DNA of 51,235 nt, taken from NCBI GenBank assembly GCA_964401355.1, contig CAYNYJ010000013.1, positions 1-51,235 of the forward strand. The letters are read 5' to 3'. A model generated the notes under the pieces. It saw nothing but the letters and a program-made list of their open reading frames with translations, was not told the DNA's origin and did not search any database. A program made the translations under genes and the position numbers. Shown piece after piece: positions 36,665 through 46,662 of the stretch (positions within the stretch are counted from its first letter, which is position 1; every line of letters begins with the position of its first letter). The DNA is from SZUA-152 sp964401355. GTDB taxonomy: Bacteria; Pseudomonadota; Gammaproteobacteria; SZUA-152.

Positions 36665-37993
36665 TTAGTGCGCAATTTTCGGCCAGTAATGCTCGACATC
36701 AAAACCCGGACTGTGTTTTTGCACATGACACTGGGCGCAGATTTGTTGCTTGGACCAGCCTGCATTGGCCAGCGGTTTGCCACCACCGGCCTGCGCATGA
36801 GCACGCCCCGCCCCGTGGCAGGATTCACACTGCACGCCCATCAAATGGCCACTGAGATTGATATCAAAAAAACCGCCGGGCTGATCAAAACCCACGACGT
36901 GACAGTAGATGCAGGCCGGATCAAAGGCCTTGTTCACCGCTTCAAGGTCTTCGTAGGCAATGGCATGCTGAGTATCAAACCAGACTTTGTGCTGACGAGC
37001 ATGGCAAGTCTGACACACGGCCTCCCCCACGAAGGGACTGTCACCTGCAGCCTGTTTTTTGCGGGCCTCGACCCGCTTCAGATAATCGGCCTTCACCCGC
37101 GCATTGTATTCGTCGTACCAGGCGGCCAGTTGAGGCGCATCCTCAATGCTAGCCGGCATGGGCAGGATTTCGTGTTGCCAAGTCTGAATATTGCCCGCTT
37201 TCAGCGTCAAATCCAGCCGTCCCAGACGCATACCACGTGACCCTGCCTGCAGCACCAGGGTGCCATCCCGCATCCGGGGTGTGCCGTACACCTCGTAAGC
37301 AGCCCCCTCGATCACAATATCCACATGGGCGAGACTCATGCGTTCGGCAATTTGTGCATGACTCAAACTGGTGGCCAGCACCGTTAACTGCCCGTCAGTC
37401 TTTGCCTGACGCAACGCTTTGAGCAGCGCGGTGGGGGAATCTACCACCACACTGTGCTCACCCTGCATGTCGCGCAACGGCGATTCTGTGCTGTCCAACC
37501 AACTGAAATAGGCGATACGGTTCACCCCGCGCTCAATGATGCGCTGTGGCAGAAAGCCGGCCACGTCACTGTTTGCATTGCTCAGCACCCAGGGTAAGGC
37601 GCCGGACGTAGCAAAGCTGGCACCATAAGCCAGGTCACGCCATTGCACGGCAATAGCATCATAATCAAGCGTGGCAAAACCCTTGAAAATATACTCTCCT
37701 TTCAGGCGATCACCGGGTCCATCGGTACTGAGCAGACCACCCGCCGATATCACCACTAGCGACGGATCTTTTGTACGCAAATTCTGCAACAGGGTGGCAC
37801 GGCGCTTAATACCACCGAGGTTGCCCTCGGCGCTGCAACCACACGGTTCCAGTTCACCATCGAGATTGCCGGAATAAATAATTGTCAGCGAAGTCCCGGC
37901 CCAGACCGGCGATACCGCAAGACACAGAACAAAAACGGCAAAACTGAGTGTGTTAAAGAATGTATGCTGACCCATTGCAGAATAATGCCTCAT
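36665..37993 (-). CDS. Exported fusion of a calcineurin-fold domain and a tetraheme cytochrome
   Basis: A 442-residue exported protein, signal peptide SFAVFVLCLAVSPVWA. Residues about 35-290 resemble the 5'-nucleotidase/UshA metallophosphoesterase domain (LTIIYSGNLDGELEPCGC, GNLGGIKRRATLLQNLR, LVVISAGGLLSTD). The C-terminal part carries four heme sites, CQTCH, CIYCH, CESCH and CAQCH, in a cytochrome c554-like spacing. The metal ligands expected in the phosphoesterase part are largely replaced: the Asp-x-His region reads GNLDG, the Gly-Asp pair reads Gly-Gly and the Asn-His-Glu is absent. The ATG at 37993 has AGAGG upstream. Probably periplasmic electron transfer; partner unknown. Confidence 0.85.
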   Translation of the reverse strand: MRHYSAMGQHTFFNTLSFAVFVLCLAVSPVWAGTSLTIIYSGNLDGELEPCGCSAEGNLGGIKRRATLLQNLRTKDPSLVVISAGGLLSTDGPGDRLKGEYIFKGFATLDYDAIAVQWRDLAYGASFATSGALPWVLSNANSDVAGFLPQRIIERGVNRIAYFSWLDSTESPLRDMQGEHSVVVDSPTALLKALRQAKTDGQLTVLATSLSHAQIAERMSLAHVDIVIEGAAYEVYGTPRMRDGTLVLQAGSRGMRLGRLDLTLKAGNIQTWQHEILPMPASIEDAPQLAAWYDEYNARVKADYLKRVEARKKQAAGDSPFVGEAVCQTCHARQHKVWFDTQHAIAYEDLEAVNKAFDPACIYCHVVGFDQPGGFFDINLSGHLMGVQCESCHGAGRAHAQAGGGKPLANAGWSKQQICAQCHVQKHSPGFDVEHYWPKIAH

Positions 37994-38131
37994 TTTTTTC
38001 ACGACCTCTATTTCACGGAACACAGTTTAAGCAGGGATCACAATGGCACACCCGGTAAGCATCACCCCTTCATTATCCTGTGGTAGCCTGCAACGTAGAC
38101 ACTCTTCGCTGGCGACTGGAGACAGCACACC

Positions 38132-38947
38132 ATGCACCTGCCCAATGCCCGTTTAGGCGTCATTCTGCGAAGAAGTTCCTTGGTTATTCAAACGATTGTT
38201 TTTAACAATGCTGTTACCAATGTTTCCAACAGCCTGCCCAACATAGTTCGCGGCATTTTTTGCCTCGCGATGTGTTCATTGGTGGTCGTCGTCGGCAGCG
38301 CCCATGCCGACTCAGGATTTCCTAACGAGGCTTTCCGTCACGGCTCACATTACGACTATCCGATCGATTTCACCCTGACGCTGTCCAACAGTAACATCGC
38401 GTTGCGGGCCGGGAATATCGATTATCAGGTCGCGCTGGAACGCATCAGCATCTCCGTTTTTTCCCTGCAAGACAAACACCTCCAATGGGGTTTCAACAGC
38501 GGGGCCAGTTATCTCAGCCCCGACAATGACCCCGCCGTGGCTGGCCTGCGTCTGAACGGTTACCACGCGGGTTTTGCACTACGGGCTAACCTCGGAAGCA
38601 ACCCTCAGCTTGGCCTGCATGCGGACTATCGTTACCAGGAAACCCGGAATGAAACGACAAACCAGACGACAAGCCTCAGCTGGCATGAGTGGACCCTGGC
38701 GGCAACCGGCAAGATTATTCTCGGTCAGCGACTGGGCTTCACATTGGGCTGGGCTTACCGTGATATCAACGCGCAACGGCGCACCCGTGGCGACATCAAC
38801 GATACTCTCAGCCTGCAACTCAACTCCCCCCTTCAGAGTCAATTCGAATTACAGTGGTTCACCGATGCTAGTGGGCGCATCAGCATCGCCTGGCAACGTG
38901 GATCGTACGAGAATATTGCGTTCAATTTTTCACGGGCATTCAAATAA
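38132..38947 (+). CDS. Outer-membrane beta-barrel protein of unknown function
   Basis: A 271-residue protein with a long N-terminus and a hydrophobic segment ending in SAHA near residue 60, read as a signal peptide. The mature part is a run of alternating amphipathic strands (DFTLTLSNSNIALRAGNID, LGLHADYRYQE, LGFTLGWAYRD, IAFNFSRAFK), typical of a small outer-membrane barrel of about 10-12 strands. GGAG precedes the ATG. It is divergent from the cytochrome fusion gene, with which it may share a promoter region. The function is not recognised. Confidence 0.7.
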   Translation: MHLPNARLGVILRRSSLVIQTIVFNNAVTNVSNSLPNIVRGIFCLAMCSLVVVVGSAHADSGFPNEAFRHGSHYDYPIDFTLTLSNSNIALRAGNIDYQVALERISISVFSLQDKHLQWGFNSGASYLSPDNDPAVAGLRLNGYHAGFALRANLGSNPQLGLHADYRYQETRNETTNQTTSLSWHEWTLAATGKIILGQRLGFTLGWAYRDINAQRRTRGDINDTLSLQLNSPLQSQFELQWFTDASGRISIAWQRGSYENIAFNFSRAFK

Positions 38948-39023
38948 GCCGGGCATCAATGCTGATATCCGGCTTATATTAGTGGTCGAAAAAATTAACG
39001 ATAAAGAATCAACAATAAGAAAA

Positions 39024-39485
39024 TTAATTGTGGCTGCGTGGTGCAGACAAGACCTGAATCAAACGATCTTCGAGCTCGATGCGATCCGCCAGTTTTTCGC
39101 CCAACTCCGACAGATCCCCTGCCAGATGGCTGAAATCGCCACAATGATCTCCGCAATCATATTTATCATTGAAGTCGAGAAAATTTTGAGTGATCTCCGA
39201 GATACTCGGATAAATCTCATCGGCGATGGCACGAATCGGTTCGCGACGTTCACGGTCTTCATCAATGTGCCGATACAACTGAAAATGAGCACTGGCGGTG
39301 TAGTCAATCAGAGACTCACAAAAAGTCTGCAGTAATCGCTGAGTATCTTCCTCAGGTTTAAAAGGTTGCCTGGAAGCCAGTTCACTATAAAGCGCCAATG
39401 CGCCAGTACGGCTTTCGACAAGATCATCGATTTCCTGGTGAGAACGGGCACGACGTTCTGGAATGGTGTGATTTTCAGACAACAT
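39024..39485 (-). CDS. rsd: Rsd/AlgQ family regulator of sigma-70
   Basis: A 153-residue helical protein matching Rsd/AlgQ, which binds RpoD and shifts RNA polymerase toward alternative sigma factors. Visible hallmarks are RSHQEIDDLVESRTGALALY, LLQTFCESLIDYTASAHFQLY and the C-terminal LGEKLADRIELEDRLIQVL. GGGG precedes the ATG. Monocistronic. Confidence 0.88.
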   Translation of the reverse strand: MLSENHTIPERRARSHQEIDDLVESRTGALALYSELASRQPFKPEEDTQRLLQTFCESLIDYTASAHFQLYRHIDEDRERREPIRAIADEIYPSISEITQNFLDFNDKYDCGDHCGDFSHLAGDLSELGEKLADRIELEDRLIQVLSAPRSHN

Positions 39486-39750
39486 ATTTTCCCCTTACGA
39501 CAATTATCTAACGTGTCCACCGACACTCGTTAGTGGCAATACAGTGCGTGGTTGTAATAGTAATGACAACATATGCTTGCAAAGGCAACTGCTGATTTAC
39601 TCCACTACTTCACTCTACTGATTCAAAGCGTTCAGGTATCATAATAACAACCCTGGCTTTTCTTTGTAAACAGCCAGCTGTTGTCCGTCAAGCAATTGAT
39701 TTGTCGGGAATTTATATGACTCGCGGCCACTTCCCCGGGGAATTTCCAAA

Positions 39751-40116
39751 TCAACTGCCAATTAACGATTCAATCTTGCCCAGCAGTCGCGGGAAATCAA
39801 CAGGCTTAGTGTCATAATCCTCGCAACCTGCTTCCATTGCTTTTTCCTTATCACCCGCCATGGCATGTGCCGTCAACGCAATAATCGGAATATCACGCGT
39901 CCCAGGGTCAGATTTTATACGGCGCGTCGCCTCCCAGCCATCCATCACCGGCAGACTCATGTCCATGAGAATAAGTGCGGGCTGTTCTGAACCTGCCAGG
40001 TCCACTGCAACACTGCCGTCTTGCGCAAACACCACATCATAACCCTTGCGCTCCAAACGTCGCGACAGCATGTCACGATTCATTTCGTTGTCTTCTACCA
40101 ACAACACTTTCGACAT
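39751..40116 (-). CDS. Single-domain response regulator (DivK-like)
   Basis: A 121-residue receiver with no output domain. It has KVLLVEDNEMNRDMLSRRL, the phospho-acceptor Asp in LILMDMSLPVMDGWE and the Lys in YDTKPVDFPRL. GGAGAC precedes the ATG at 40116; an upstream extension to 40179 is not supported. It is the last gene of the signalling cluster and may relay phosphate from the hybrid kinase at 41432-43753. Confidence 0.88.
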   Translation of the reverse strand: MSKVLLVEDNEMNRDMLSRRLERKGYDVVFAQDGSVAVDLAGSEQPALILMDMSLPVMDGWEATRRIKSDPGTRDIPIIALTAHAMAGDKEKAMEAGCEDYDTKPVDFPRLLGKIESLIGS

Positions 40117-40221
40117 AATAATGTCTCCTTTCTTTCCACAGAAACGTTCATCAAAAAATCGCCTGCCCGTCCCCTGCACTTTTCTTACTGGACGAATTAA
40201 ACGACCCTTTATTCACAACCG

Positions 40222-41370
40222 CTAACCCTGCTCAGGATCCTTGAAAGCCTCCCGAACGTTCACAAACTCATCCTCTGTCTCAAAAAAGGCAAGCACCACA
40301 TCCGGGTCAAAATGGTGACCACTCCCTTCTTGAATAATATTACGACTCTTTTCATGACTAAAGGCATCTTTGTAACAACGCTTTGACATCAACGCATCAT
40401 ACACATCGCCCAAAGCAAGAATACGCGCAACCAAAGGAATATTTTCTCCAGATTTGCCGTACGGGTAACCGGAACCATCCCATTTCTCGTGATGACCTTC
40501 AGCAATATCAATCCCTGAATGAATAAAGGCATTTCCCGGATGCTGGCGATCAACCTCACGCAACGTTTCCGCGCCAATCACCGGATGCTGTTTCATCACC
40601 TCCCACTCAACATCATTAAGGGCGCCAGGCTTCAGCAACACACTGTCTTCAATCCCTACCTTACCAATATCATGCAATGGACTGGCGGCATAAATGTTAT
40701 CGACAAATTCGCGCGTAATAATCGACCGATACCTGGGCATGCGACTTAATTGTTCAGACAATAATTTACAATACTCACGCATGCGTTCAAGGTGCTCGCC
40801 AGTTTCCGGGTCACGCGACTCGGCCAGTTTCGACATCGCGAAAATTGCGGCCAATTGAGATTTGGAAATCTCACGCATTTTCGCACGCACCTCTTCCGAC
40901 AAATCCTGATTGCTATGCTCAATCTTTGCGCGGTACCGTTCTTCCTGATCACTGAGGCGCTTGCGCTCCAGGCTGGCCCCTATTCGCGCTTTCAACAACA
41001 CAGGATTAAAAGGTTTGGTGATGTAATCGACGGCGCCCATTTCGATACAACGCACGGCGCTATCTACATCATCCAGGGCGGTAATCATGATCACTGGAAC
41101 ACGTTGCAGTATTTCGTCTTGCTGCATGACTTCCAGAGTTTCATAACCATTCATCACAGGCATCATGATATCCAGCAATACTAAATCGAAGGACTGCTTA
41201 CCCATAATCTCCAGTGCGTCTTTTCCATTCTTAGCTGAAGACAGATGAAATCCAGAATTACCCAGGCGACGCAGCAACAAATCCCGATTCATTCCATTAT
41301 CGTCAACCACTAGTATTGAAAACGAATTGCCATTTAGCGAAACAATTTTTTGTTGGCTTATGCTCATCAT
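40222..41370 (-). CDS. Response regulator with HD-GYP c-di-GMP phosphodiesterase domain
   Basis: A 382-residue cytoplasmic protein. A receiver domain (about 15-130; ILVVDDNGMNRD, LVLLDIMMPVMNGYE, DYITKPFNP) is followed by a linker helix and an HD-GYP domain with PLHDIGKVGIED near 234 and HHEKWDGSGYPYG near 303, both key motifs intact. It would degrade c-di-GMP when phosphorylated by the neighbouring kinase. AAGGTGA precedes the ATG. It lies 61 bases downstream of that kinase. Confidence 0.93.
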   Translation of the reverse strand: MMSISQQKIVSLNGNSFSILVVDDNGMNRDLLLRRLGNSGFHLSSAKNGKDALEIMGKQSFDLVLLDIMMPVMNGYETLEVMQQDEILQRVPVIMITALDDVDSAVRCIEMGAVDYITKPFNPVLLKARIGASLERKRLSDQEERYRAKIEHSNQDLSEEVRAKMREISKSQLAAIFAMSKLAESRDPETGEHLERMREYCKLLSEQLSRMPRYRSIITREFVDNIYAASPLHDIGKVGIEDSVLLKPGALNDVEWEVMKQHPVIGAETLREVDRQHPGNAFIHSGIDIAEGHHEKWDGSGYPYGKSGENIPLVARILALGDVYDALMSKRCYKDAFSHEKSRNIIQEGSGHHFDPDVVLAFFETEDEFVNVREAFKDPEQG

Positions 41371-41431
41371 GAATTCACCTTATCCATACAATATATTCAA
41401 TATTGTTCATGCTTAATCAGCAGTCCTTTAA

Positions 41432-43753
41432 CTATCCAGACATCACGTTCTCCTGCGCTGGGTCCATCAGTTCGCGCAAGCGCCGCAACAAGGTGTCCAA
41501 ACTATACGGCCCTTTTTCAACAATCATATCGACAGATTCCAGTAAATGCTGACGCTCATCATCATCGACGGTGATGCCGGTAAACGCCAATACCGGAATG
41601 GCCGCCCACTCAGGTACTTTCTCAAGTTGTTTAAGAAATTCAGCGCCGTTCATCCTTGGCATATCCAGATCCAGAATGATGGCAGAGGGCGGATTTTCAG
41701 CAATGCGTATTAAACCCACTTCACCATCACCGGCTTCCACCACCGTCCAATTTTCATTCTCAAATACCATGCGGGCCAGCCGTCGCGCGTCAACATCATC
41801 ATCAATCACTAGCACCAACGGCCCCTGCAGCGCGCGAATATTGCGTTTAATACATTCCGCTAAACTCGCCCGCTCAACCGGTTTGAGAATATAATCAATC
41901 GCCCCCAACGCTGCAGCTTTTGAACGTTCGTCAACCATACTGTGCAACACTACCGGCAGACGCACTAAAGCGGGGTCAGTTTTCAACTGCGACAACACCG
42001 ACCAATCACACACCCCCGAAACAACCACATCGAGCAATATCAAGCGGGGTTGCAATTCCGCTGCTCGTTTGATGCCCTCACTCCCGCCACGAGCCACTTC
42101 AATACGAAAACCATGCCCCCCCAATGATCGTTCCAAAAGTTCTCCCACCGTCGGATCATCATCTATCACCAGAATGGTTGATACTTTTTCACGGCGTTCT
42201 CTGGAATCGCTATCTTCCCTATTATCGAGTAAACGGTCTTTTTCAGGATCTTTTTGATACACATAAATTTCCTGCACCTCAACAATTTCCTTCGAGCGAT
42301 AAGGATCCTGTACTTTCGCAGGAATTTGTAATCTAAATTCAGAGCCTTGCCCCTTTTCACTGCGAACCGTGATATCGCCCCCCATCAATTGGCACACACT
42401 ACGACTAATCGTCAAACCCAAACCAGTACCCCCATACTTACGCGTTGTGGATTCATCGGCCTGAGTAAAAGGTTTAAATAACGTTTTCTGCTGACTGTCG
42501 CTGATGCCAATGCCCGTATCGATAATTCGAAACAACACCCAGTCCTGCCCAAGGTCCGACAGCCGATCAACACTTAAGGTAATAGTGCCCTCATGAGTAA
42601 ATTTTGCGGCATTCCCCAGAATATTAATCAATGCCTGTTTTAGCTTGGAGATATCAACATACACACTGCCTATATTGTCATCACACTGAACCGTTAGCGT
42701 ATTGCTGTTGGCCGAAATGAGTGGGGCAATATTATCGACGACCTCATTTATCAATTTCTGCAGACTGTAATCACCCAAAAATAACTGTGTTTTACCCGCC
42801 TCAATTTTTGCCAAATCCAACACATCATTAATCAATAACAACAGGTGCCGCCCTGAATTGACAATACGCACCAAATCACCCGCGAGTTCTACACTCCCCG
42901 AATCACCCGCATCCTCATACAGCATTTCGCTATACCCAATAATGGCATTCAGTGGTGTGCGTAACTCGTGACTCATGTTGGCCAGGAACTGGCTTTTTTC
43001 CTTATTCGCCGTTTCCGCCTCCAGTTTGGCCTGCAATGCTGCCTGTGCTGCAGCATGTTCAGCCTCCAGGGCTGCATCACGTTGGCGAAGCCGTGCAAAC
43101 AATTGCTCAAGTGCGCCCCACACCTGACGAATTTCAGCACTCATTGAACGACTGGCTGGTGGCAGGTTCACTTGTGTATCTAAATCCACATTTTTCAAAC
43201 GCCCCACAAGATCCGTTAACGGATTCAATAATCGGCGCACCCACAATTGCATCGCTACCAACAACAATAACGCGATGCCGATTGACCAAACCATTTCCCA
43301 CCACATGTCACTGATGAGACGATTAAAAAAAGCATCGTTATACTCCAGTTTTACACTGCCTAATAGCTCCATTGTGGTTGGCGAAAATATGGGTGTTTCA
43401 GCACGAAATGGTTTGGCATCAGCAGCCACATTATTGCGGCGTTCTATAACACGACCATCTACCAAATCCACTTTCAAACTCACGACAATAGGGAAACCGT
43501 AAACCGGGTCTCTTAACAGGATCAATTGATTAAGAATGTCTTCCAGATGTTGCTGGTTATTTTTCTCCACTGCCGTTTCCAATAACTGGGTGTACGGCGC
43601 AATCAACAATTCCACTTTCGTTTGTTCGGCCACTTTCAGGGTCGGCGCAGTGACAAATGCCCAATGTCGAACAATTGCCGCCATGCTCAATGCCACCACC
43701 ACCACCATCGCCAGTGATACACGCGTTGTCAGTTTTGACAAAACATCATTCAT
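41432..43753 (-). CDS. Hybrid histidine kinase with two receiver domains
   Basis: A 773-residue membrane kinase. Order: membrane segment (about 15-32), a periplasmic sensor loop of about 130 residues, second membrane segment (about 165-185), HAMP-like linker and coiled coil, HisKA with SHELRTPLNAIIGYSE near 262, HATPase_c with YGGTGLGLT, then receiver 1 (ILVIDDDPTVG, LLDVVVSG, ILKPVERA) and receiver 2 (LVIDDDVDARR, ILDLDMPRMNG, VEKGPY). Both receivers keep the phospho-acceptor Asp and the Lys. It overlaps the upstream YfiR-like gene by 8 bases. Confidence 0.92.
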   Translation of the reverse strand: MNDVLSKLTTRVSLAMVVVVALSMAAIVRHWAFVTAPTLKVAEQTKVELLIAPYTQLLETAVEKNNQQHLEDILNQLILLRDPVYGFPIVVSLKVDLVDGRVIERRNNVAADAKPFRAETPIFSPTTMELLGSVKLEYNDAFFNRLISDMWWEMVWSIGIALLLLVAMQLWVRRLLNPLTDLVGRLKNVDLDTQVNLPPASRSMSAEIRQVWGALEQLFARLRQRDAALEAEHAAAQAALQAKLEAETANKEKSQFLANMSHELRTPLNAIIGYSEMLYEDAGDSGSVELAGDLVRIVNSGRHLLLLINDVLDLAKIEAGKTQLFLGDYSLQKLINEVVDNIAPLISANSNTLTVQCDDNIGSVYVDISKLKQALINILGNAAKFTHEGTITLSVDRLSDLGQDWVLFRIIDTGIGISDSQQKTLFKPFTQADESTTRKYGGTGLGLTISRSVCQLMGGDITVRSEKGQGSEFRLQIPAKVQDPYRSKEIVEVQEIYVYQKDPEKDRLLDNREDSDSRERREKVSTILVIDDDPTVGELLERSLGGHGFRIEVARGGSEGIKRAAELQPRLILLDVVVSGVCDWSVLSQLKTDPALVRLPVVLHSMVDERSKAAALGAIDYILKPVERASLAECIKRNIRALQGPLVLVIDDDVDARRLARMVFENENWTVVEAGDGEVGLIRIAENPPSAIILDLDMPRMNGAEFLKQLEKVPEWAAIPVLAFTGITVDDDERQHLLESVDMIVEKGPYSLDTLLRRLRELMDPAQENVMSG

Positions 43754-44387
43754 AGTGTTTTGACATTTTCATCAACAATGCATTAATCACGACCTTTGAT
43801 CGCAACAATGTCGACAAATTAAAATAAGGTTTAACGCGGTTCGTGATAGAAATCCCAACCGTGACTCCTCGCTCCACATCACCCGCAAAAGGTGAAAATA
43901 CCAAGCGATGGGTTTTATCGGCGAACATCATCACTTTGTTCAACTGTGGGTCGGTTAATTTTTCTACGATAAATATGGCTGTCGGCGGATCATTCTCACG
44001 AAACACATCCGTTACACTGATTGCCTTTGTAACAATATGCATGCCGCCAATATTTTTATTATCTTCTTGCATATGATTGGAAATCTGCTGCGCATATTTT
44101 TCATCCTTGTCATAAACAAACAGTAAATAGGCCTTCCTGTCGTCATCCAGCTTTTCCCGGAAATGGTTATCGACCGCCACGATACGGGGGAAAATTGATA
44201 ATGAAATCGCCACTCGTCGAGCGTCCGTTTCATCGGCAAGAATTCCGCCTGCAATTGTTCCGGACATCACACAAATCATAATCATGCAACAGCGCAGCAG
44301 CCTGCCCCGGCACAAAACCGCAATCGCCAACACACATACCCGTTGTAAAATAGGTAATCGCTGGCAACTAAAGAAAAATGTGTTCAT
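43746..44387 (-). CDS. YfiR-like (DUF4154) exported protein
   Basis: A 213-residue exported protein with a hydrophobic segment (LLRCCMIMICVMSGTIAGGI) near residues 25-45 used as a signal peptide. The C-terminal part (FSPFAGDVERGVTVGISITN ... LSTLLRSKVVINALLMKMSK) resembles the end of YfiR/DUF4154 proteins, which are periplasmic regulators of c-di-GMP enzymes. The ATG at 44387 is used; a TTG at 44426 would overlap the preceding gene. The order receptor, DUF4154, sensor kinase recurs in many proteobacteria. The family call is by eye. Confidence 0.65.
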   Translation of the reverse strand: MNTFFFSCQRLPILQRVCVLAIAVLCRGRLLRCCMIMICVMSGTIAGGILADETDARRVAISLSIFPRIVAVDNHFREKLDDDRKAYLLFVYDKDEKYAQQISNHMQEDNKNIGGMHIVTKAISVTDVFRENDPPTAIFIVEKLTDPQLNKVMMFADKTHRLVFSPFAGDVERGVTVGISITNRVKPYFNLSTLLRSKVVINALLMKMSKHYE

Positions 44388-44398
44388 TAGCGTAGTGA

Positions 44399-45040
44399 CT
44401 AAAACTCTATTCCTGTCTGTAGCCAATACTTCCGTCCTGGCCGCGGATAATCGTCTTGATATGACGGAATAACCGCGCCGCCAAAAGACACCAATGGCGA
44501 CGGGTATTGAACATCAACATCGAACATGTTTTTGATGCTGGCCTCCACCAAATCGCCATCGATATTGGTGCCGGAAAAGCTCAAATCCAATCGCCAACCC
44601 TGGGCGCGATTCTCAAACCACCACGGGGCACCGGACGTTGTTCTGCCGAGACTACCGTGGCGCACTGGGGCCTGCTTCACCTGTTTGCGAATCACTACAT
44701 TCTCCACCCCGGGGATCAGCACCAAAGCCTCGCTGACATTGCGCACGCCCTTATCCTGAAAACCCTTGCCATACAACACCGACACCATACCCGGCACAAA
44801 ACCGACATTCATCCTGGTGCGAGTCGCAATTCGGGTTTTTTGTTGCAGCGCACCTAATAACGCTTGCAAGGCAGCATCGGTATTCCCTTCCTCTCTAGCA
44901 ACAACAGTCTGCAAGGGAAAAAACAGCATCAACATCCGTGCCAGAATTTGAGCGACACCCAGCCTAAGACGATTGAATCTCTCTCCAATATGCTGTTCTT
45001 GTTGCGTTCGTTTCACTGAATTTATCCCTTTCAATTTCAT
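44399..45040 (-). pseudogene. Internally deleted TonB-dependent receptor
   Basis: The open frame of 213 residues keeps the two ends of a receptor that normally has some 700. After a hydrophobic leader (ARMLMLFFPLQTVVA) comes the start of a plug domain (VPGMVSVLYGKGFQDKGVRN, then ALVLIPGVENVVI). It then jumps, near residue 140, to the end of the barrel (WRLDLSFSGTNIDGDLVEAS, IKNMFDVDVQYPSPL, RPGRKYWLQTGIEF with a terminal Phe). Most of the plug and nearly all barrel strands are gone, yet the frame is open. The ATG at 45040 is one of several possible starts. Non-functional as a transporter. Confidence 0.75.
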
Positions 45041-45258
45041 TGTCAGAGCGTCAGCACACGGCACACAAATTCACACACCATCCCCGGCTATCATGAAACA
45101 GCCGTTACTCCATAGTTTATTCGGCAATTTCCAATAAAACTTAAACAAAGACAAGCCGGTAGAACTACTAATGACGCTGCAAATTATTACCCCAAAGGAA
45201 CACTGACAAGTCACATTCCACTACACCGCCCACTCATTATTCCCATAAAAACTTCTCA

Positions 45259-45286
45259 CAAAAAAAGGGACCCGAAGGCCCCTTTA
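45259..45286 (-). terminator. Rho-independent terminator after the glyoxylate aminotransferase
   Basis: On the minus strand, AAAGGGGCC-TTCG-GGTCCCTTT is followed by a run of T. The stem is 9 bp with one G-T pair and a stable TTCG loop, 21 bases past the aminotransferase stop. Confidence 0.9.
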
Positions 45287-45306
45287 TCAATCTTAGCGAG
45301 CAACGT

Positions 45307-46500
45307 TTACCTCAACGCAGCCTGCGCTGCGGCCACCGCCACGCCGCTGTCGATGGAAGCGCCCATGTCGGTCAGCACGGTATCCAGCGTGCCCAGGCAG
45401 AACATTACGTTTTTGGCGTTACTGGCATGACCCATCAGACCGATACGCCACACCTTGCCCGCCAAGGCACCCAAGCCAGCGCCAATTTCCAGATTAAACT
45501 CGTTGAGCAGACGCCCGCGCACTGCGGCCTCGTCCACGCCCTCGGGAATGGTGACGGCATTCAACTGCGGCAGACGTGCCGCCTCCGGCACGATGAACGA
45601 CAGGCCCATGGCCTCGATGCCGGCACGCAGAGCCAAATGGTTCGACTGATGACGCGCCCAGGCATTTTCCAGCCCCTCTTCCTGTAAAATCACCAGCGCC
45701 TCGTGCAGACCGTAGAGGGCGTTAACCGGGGCAGTGTGATGGTAGGCGCGTTTGGCACCCGAACCCCAGTAACCCATCACCAGATTCAGATCCAGGAACC
45801 AGCTCTGCACGGTGGTTTTACGGGCCTGAATGCGCTCAACGGCTGCCGCACTGAAACTCACCGGCGACAGGCCCGGGGTACAGGACAAACATTTTTGGGT
45901 GCCGGAATAGATGGCATCAATGCCCCACTCATCCACCTTGATGGGGGTACCGGCCAGCGAGGTCACCGCATCAACGATCACCAAACAGCCGTGCTCATGG
46001 GCGATTTTGGTCAAGGTTTCGGCATCGGATTGCGCACCGGTGGAGGTCTCAGCATGCACAAATGCCACGGTGGTGGCCTCGGGATGGGCCTTCAGGGTCT
46101 CGGCCAGTTTATTGGGGTCGACGGGCATGCCCCACTCATCTTCCACCATCACCGGGGTCGCGCCACAACGCTCGACGTTCTCTTTCATGCGCCCGCCAAA
46201 CACACCGTTTTGACACACCACCACGGTATCGCCCGGCTCGATCAGATTCACGAAGGCCGTCTCCATGCCTGCCGAACCCGGGGCCGACACCGGAATGGTC
46301 AGCTCATTTTGGGTCTGGAAAGCATATTGCAACAGAGTCTTCATCTCATCCATCAACGCCACAAACTGGGGATCCAGATGGCCAATAGTGGAGCGTGCCA
46401 TGGCATTGAGGACACGCGGATGCACGTCGGAGGGGCCGGGGCCCATGAGGGTGCGCACGGGGGGGATGAAGGTGGAAATCGTAGGGGCATCAATAGGCAT
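45307..46500 (-). CDS. Alanine/serine-glyoxylate aminotransferase (class V)
   Basis: A 397-residue PLP enzyme that makes glycine from glyoxylate, using alanine or serine as amino donor. Features are the opening LMGPGPSDVHPRVLNAM, PGSAGMETAFVNLIEPGD, VDAVTSLAGTPIKVDEWGID and the PLP-lysine motif YSGTQKCLSCTPGLSP. The ATG at 46500 is preferred to a TTG three codons upstream. It follows glcF by 162 bases on the same strand and ends in a strong terminator, so it closes the glycolate unit. The amino donor cannot be settled from sequence. Confidence 0.93.
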   Translation of the reverse strand: MPIDAPTISTFIPPVRTLMGPGPSDVHPRVLNAMARSTIGHLDPQFVALMDEMKTLLQYAFQTQNELTIPVSAPGSAGMETAFVNLIEPGDTVVVCQNGVFGGRMKENVERCGATPVMVEDEWGMPVDPNKLAETLKAHPEATTVAFVHAETSTGAQSDAETLTKIAHEHGCLVIVDAVTSLAGTPIKVDEWGIDAIYSGTQKCLSCTPGLSPVSFSAAAVERIQARKTTVQSWFLDLNLVMGYWGSGAKRAYHHTAPVNALYGLHEALVILQEEGLENAWARHQSNHLALRAGIEAMGLSFIVPEAARLPQLNAVTIPEGVDEAAVRGRLLNEFNLEIGAGLGALAGKVWRIGLMGHASNAKNVMFCLGTLDTVLTDMGASIDSGVAVAAAQAALR

Positions 46501-46662
46501 AATCTTCAATCTCGTAAGCTCAGAGGAAAAATAAAAGGGAAAAGATAAAAGTAAAAACCCAGCGATGCCAGATTTTTATACCGCAGCAGGTGCAGAGGAT
46601 ACTACTTTCCTCTTTACCCTTTCCTCTTTCCCCTGCTGTAATTAGTTGACCGATTTTATCGC

